Below are positions 5,422 to 7,270 of a DNA stretch of 7,270 nucleotides, in pieces. The stretch lies in the NCBI GenBank assembly GCA_030836365.1, contig JAURQB010000127.1:1-7270 (forward strand). Direction: 5' to 3'. The first letter of the stretch is position 1, and each line of letters opens with the position of its first letter. The notes beneath the pieces were generated by a model. The model was not told the DNA's origin, did not search any database, and saw only the letters and a list, made by a program, of their open reading frames with translations. Source of the stretch: Bdellovibrionota bacterium. Lineage in GTDB: Bacteria; Bdellovibrionota; Bacteriovoracia; Bacteriovoracales; Bacteriovoracaceae. The position numbers and the translations under genes were made by a program.

Positions 5422-6732
5422 GTGAAGCGCAATTATCAAAATCAAAGATGGAAGACCATAATCGCAAGGGCAACAACTTGCTTTTTTATTGCGCTATTCT
5501 GTTGTTTTCATATATTTGCCGCGCCAAATATCGAAGAACCAGAAGATGAATATTCGAAACGTCGACATCAACGAGTCACAACAATGATTCGTATTCAGGA
5601 GGCCACAAGAAAACGATGCCCGCATGTAAAAGTGGGAAATCGAGTAATTGCTTTATGTCATGGAGAAGAAGCTTGGCGAAAAAAAATAGATCCTGATCAT
5701 CAAGAACTTTTCCAATTTAGCGAGTTTTACCATCAAAATCGGGTCAGGCCTGTCTGCCAGGAAAATAAAAATTTTCAAGAAATTAATTTCAGTCACAATG
5801 AAAAACCAAAGACAAAAAAAAGGGAAGGAATTGGAATTTGGATGTCTTTGCCAACGCTTAAAATTGAACTCGATACTCCTATGAATTTAATGACGATAGA
5901 TTATACGCCACAAAAAAAACGCGCTGACTTTTATTCTGTGATTGTTACCCCTGAAGCCCACAAAAAAATGATATGTGAAATGACTCCTAAAGATATTGTT
6001 GATGTCGTTAAATTTCATGACCCCAATTGTGATTTAGAGATGATGACTGAAACGCCACTTATTAAATTTGTTCACATTACTGAGGAAGATATTTATCAAA
6101 TCTTTTTGAAACTTAACTCATTAGACACGAGGGGAGCAGGATGTGTGAGCGGTCTTAATGATTTATTACTTCTCAAGAAGCGTACTTGTGTTATCACCGA
6201 AAACTATGGTGCTGTTTCTCACGAATACCCAGCAAATAAGAAATTTCTCGAAAAAATTAAGGCCAACAGCCACGCCGGCACGGCACTAGATTTTTCATCA
6301 GGAGATCGAATTTCAGGAGATCGACACACATTTTTTGTCTTCGATGGGGTCGTTTATAACTATCGTGACTTTGGTAATTTCCTCTGGGGACTCGGTTACC
6401 GAATGGCCAGTTGCCGAAAAAAAAATATCTGTCAAAAAGATCATTCGAAAATTAAATGTCGCGCCTCTTTTCTGGGCAAAAGAATTGCCCTGGCCGGCGC
6501 AAACATCAATGCTTTTTTTAATACCTATAAGGAGAACATGGGCAATGCTTATGGTTGTTCAGTGGCGCCAATAGAAGGAGAAGAAGAGAATACGGTTATC
6601 CTGCGCGGTGATTCAGCACCTGACCAAGCGGCGATAAAGAGAGGGCTAACTCACCCTGTTGGTGACTATATTTTACAAAAAGCCGCCCCCTCCTACTGTC
6701 AGGCACTTAGCAAGCTGGAGGGAGCACAATAA
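5422..6732 (+). CDS. Sec-exported cysteine-rich protein with polymorphic toxin type 44 (Ntox44)-like C-terminal domain
   Basis: The protein has 436 residues from a GTG start. An in-frame TAA lies 27 bases upstream and the next ATG would lose the signal peptide; the Shine-Dalgarno is weak (GAAG, 8 bases away). Residues 1-33 are a signal peptide: a basic n-region, then a hydrophobic core (FFIALFCCFHIF), cut near A33. The mature part has 12 cysteines, suggesting disulfides outside the cytoplasm. I do not recognise residues 35-265. The C-terminal third follows the order of the polymorphic toxin type 44 domain as I remember it: FLEKIKANSHAGTALDFSS (275-293), YRDFGNFLWGLG (314-325), an IALAGA helix (355-360) and GDSAPDQAAIKRGL (396-409), comparable to 'GDDPxDQxxIRxGI'. 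A cysteine-bearing insert (331-346) interrupts it. The chemistry of the domain is not established here. No immunity-like gene is adjacent. It could also be a non-toxic enzyme using the same fold. Confidence 0.6.
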   Translation: MKRNYQNQRWKTIIARATTCFFIALFCCFHIFAAPNIEEPEDEYSKRRHQRVTTMIRIQEATRKRCPHVKVGNRVIALCHGEEAWRKKIDPDHQELFQFSEFYHQNRVRPVCQENKNFQEINFSHNEKPKTKKREGIGIWMSLPTLKIELDTPMNLMTIDYTPQKKRADFYSVIVTPEAHKKMICEMTPKDIVDVVKFHDPNCDLEMMTETPLIKFVHITEEDIYQIFLKLNSLDTRGAGCVSGLNDLLLLKKRTCVITENYGAVSHEYPANKKFLEKIKANSHAGTALDFSSGDRISGDRHTFFVFDGVVYNYRDFGNFLWGLGYRMASCRKKNICQKDHSKIKCRASFLGKRIALAGANINAFFNTYKENMGNAYGCSVAPIEGEEENTVILRGDSAPDQAAIKRGLTHPVGDYILQKAAPSYCQALSKLEGAQ

Positions 6733-6737
6733 TACTT

Positions 6738-6771
6738 GTCCAACTTATGGAAATTGATCTAGAAATTGGAC
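6738..6771 (+). repeat. Inverted repeat between toxin-like gene and aminopeptidase gene
   Basis: GTCCAA and TTGGAC (6 bp, perfect; two further pairs after one mismatch) flank a loop of about 16 bases, starting 6 bases after the toxin-like stop codon. No T-run follows, so it is not a classical terminator. It could be an operator ahead of the downstream gene, or chance. Weak promoter-like hexamers (TTGATC at 6754, TATTAA at 6776, TATAGT at 6784) lie in and beside it, but no good pair forms. Confidence 0.25.
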
Positions 6772-6823
6772 GTGTTATTAACTATAGTGGCGAAAAAATC
6801 GTTAATTATTTAGGAGAGCAAAA

Positions 6824-7270
6824 ATGCGCGATTTGTATCCGGAAATTAGTCCTTACAACCATTTTCACCTTCCCGCTTCGGCGCTTCATTCGGTTTACGT
6901 TGAAGAGGTGGGAAACCCTGAGGGGACTCCGGTTATTTTTCTTCATGGTGGCCCTGGCGGTGGTTGCGGTGAGGATTATCGTCGATACTTCGATCCTAAA
7001 AAATGGCGAGTAATTCTTTTTGATCAGCGAGGTTGTGGGCGCAGTACTCCATTTGCGGAACTCAAAGATAATACGACCTGGGACCTCGTTTCAGATATTG
7101 AAAAAATTCGCGAGCACCTAGGTATCAAAAAATGGTATGTTTTCGGCGGTAGCTGGGGCTCTACTCTATCTCTATCCTATGGAATCACTTATCCTGAAAA
7201 CTGCTTAGGTTTTATCTTGCGTGGTATTTTTCTTTGTCGCAAACAGGAAATTGAATGGTTTCTTTACGGA
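6824..7270 (+). CDS. pip: Prolyl aminopeptidase (proline iminopeptidase), N-terminal 149 residues
   Basis: The frame is open from ATG at 6824 to the right edge, preceded by AGGAG at 6812-6816 with 7-base spacing. It begins MRDLYPEISPYNHFHL, the usual opening of proline iminopeptidases ('YP...PY..G.L.V'). Family motifs follow in order: HGGPGGG (41-47, oxyanion hole), DQRGCGRS (67-74) and the nucleophile elbow GGSWGS with Ser110 (108-113), then LRGIFLCR (132-139). The Asp and His of the triad lie beyond the window. The enzyme is a cytoplasmic alpha/beta hydrolase of peptidase family S33 that releases N-terminal proline from peptides. It is 91 bases downstream of the toxin-like gene on the same strand, without an obvious terminator between them, so some co-transcription is possible, but the functions show no link. 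Nothing in the visible part looks damaged. Confidence 0.93.
   Translation, partial: MRDLYPEISPYNHFHLPASALHSVYVEEVGNPEGTPVIFLHGGPGGGCGEDYRRYFDPKKWRVILFDQRGCGRSTPFAELKDNTTWDLVSDIEKIREHLGIKKWYVFGGSWGSTLSLSYGITYPENCLGFILRGIFLCRKQEIEWFLYG

Noticed and set aside
6335..6574. Plus-strand reading frame of 79 codons inside the toxin-like gene
   Set aside because: It is a shadow in another frame over the most motif-rich part of the toxin-44-like domain.
6747..7013. Plus-strand reading frame of 88 codons after the toxin-like gene, a possible small immunity gene
   Set aside because: It has no Shine-Dalgarno and overlaps the aminopeptidase gene in another frame; the aminopeptidase frame has the ribosome site and all the family motifs. 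The N-terminal part up to 6823 resembles no known immunity family.

Overview
The window is about 7.3 kb of bacterial chromosome, AT-leaning by eye (roughly 40% GC, not counted exactly). It holds five protein-coding genes, two of them cut by the window edges. No RNA gene, mobile element or CRISPR array was seen. Three of the five products carry export signals: a lipobox, a Sec signal on a c-type cytochrome, and a Sec signal on a cysteine-rich protein. This points to a Gram-negative, diderm organism with a periplasm and c-type cytochrome maturation. Long GLUG-repeat surface lipoproteins, RoxA-like dihaem cytochromes and secreted cysteine-rich proteins together would fit a Bdellovibrionota/Bacteriovoracales-type or related marine deltaproteobacterial genome. 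That placement is a guess from gene style, not a demonstrated assignment.

Layout, left to right. (1) 1-2460, minus strand, incomplete at its C-terminus: a large GLUG-repeat lipoprotein with a lipobox, a beta-helix-type leader, about 16 VGGLVG-type repeats, and a cysteine-rich C-x5-C tail that runs off the window. Its promoter candidate and a 5' UTR with a short inverted repeat lie at 2461-2593. (2) A hairpin terminator at 2611-2638 ends the next gene. (3) 2675-4387, minus: a secreted dihaem c-type cytochrome of the RoxA-like / cytochrome c peroxidase (MauG) superfamily. The start codon is corrected here to the ATG that follows a good Shine-Dalgarno. (4) 4524-5342, minus: a cytoplasmic TIM-barrel protein of the sugar phosphate isomerase/epimerase (AP endonuclease 2-like) family, apparently read from a near-leaderless transcript. 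(5) A 76-79 bp divergent promoter region. (6) 5422-6732, plus: a Sec-exported, cysteine-rich protein whose C-terminal third resembles the polymorphic toxin type 44 (Ntox44) domain. (7) 6824 to the end, plus: the N-terminal 149 residues of a prolyl aminopeptidase (alpha/beta hydrolase, peptidase S33).

The genes do not form an obvious pathway. Each large gene has its own plausible promoter or a clear gap. The theme, if there is one, is the cell envelope and secretion: a surface lipoprotein, a periplasmic redox enzyme and a secreted toxin-like protein, next to two cytoplasmic metabolic enzymes. The most interesting item is the toxin-44-like secreted protein, because it is a stand-alone, Sec-exported, disulfide-prone protein with no recognisable immunity gene beside it.
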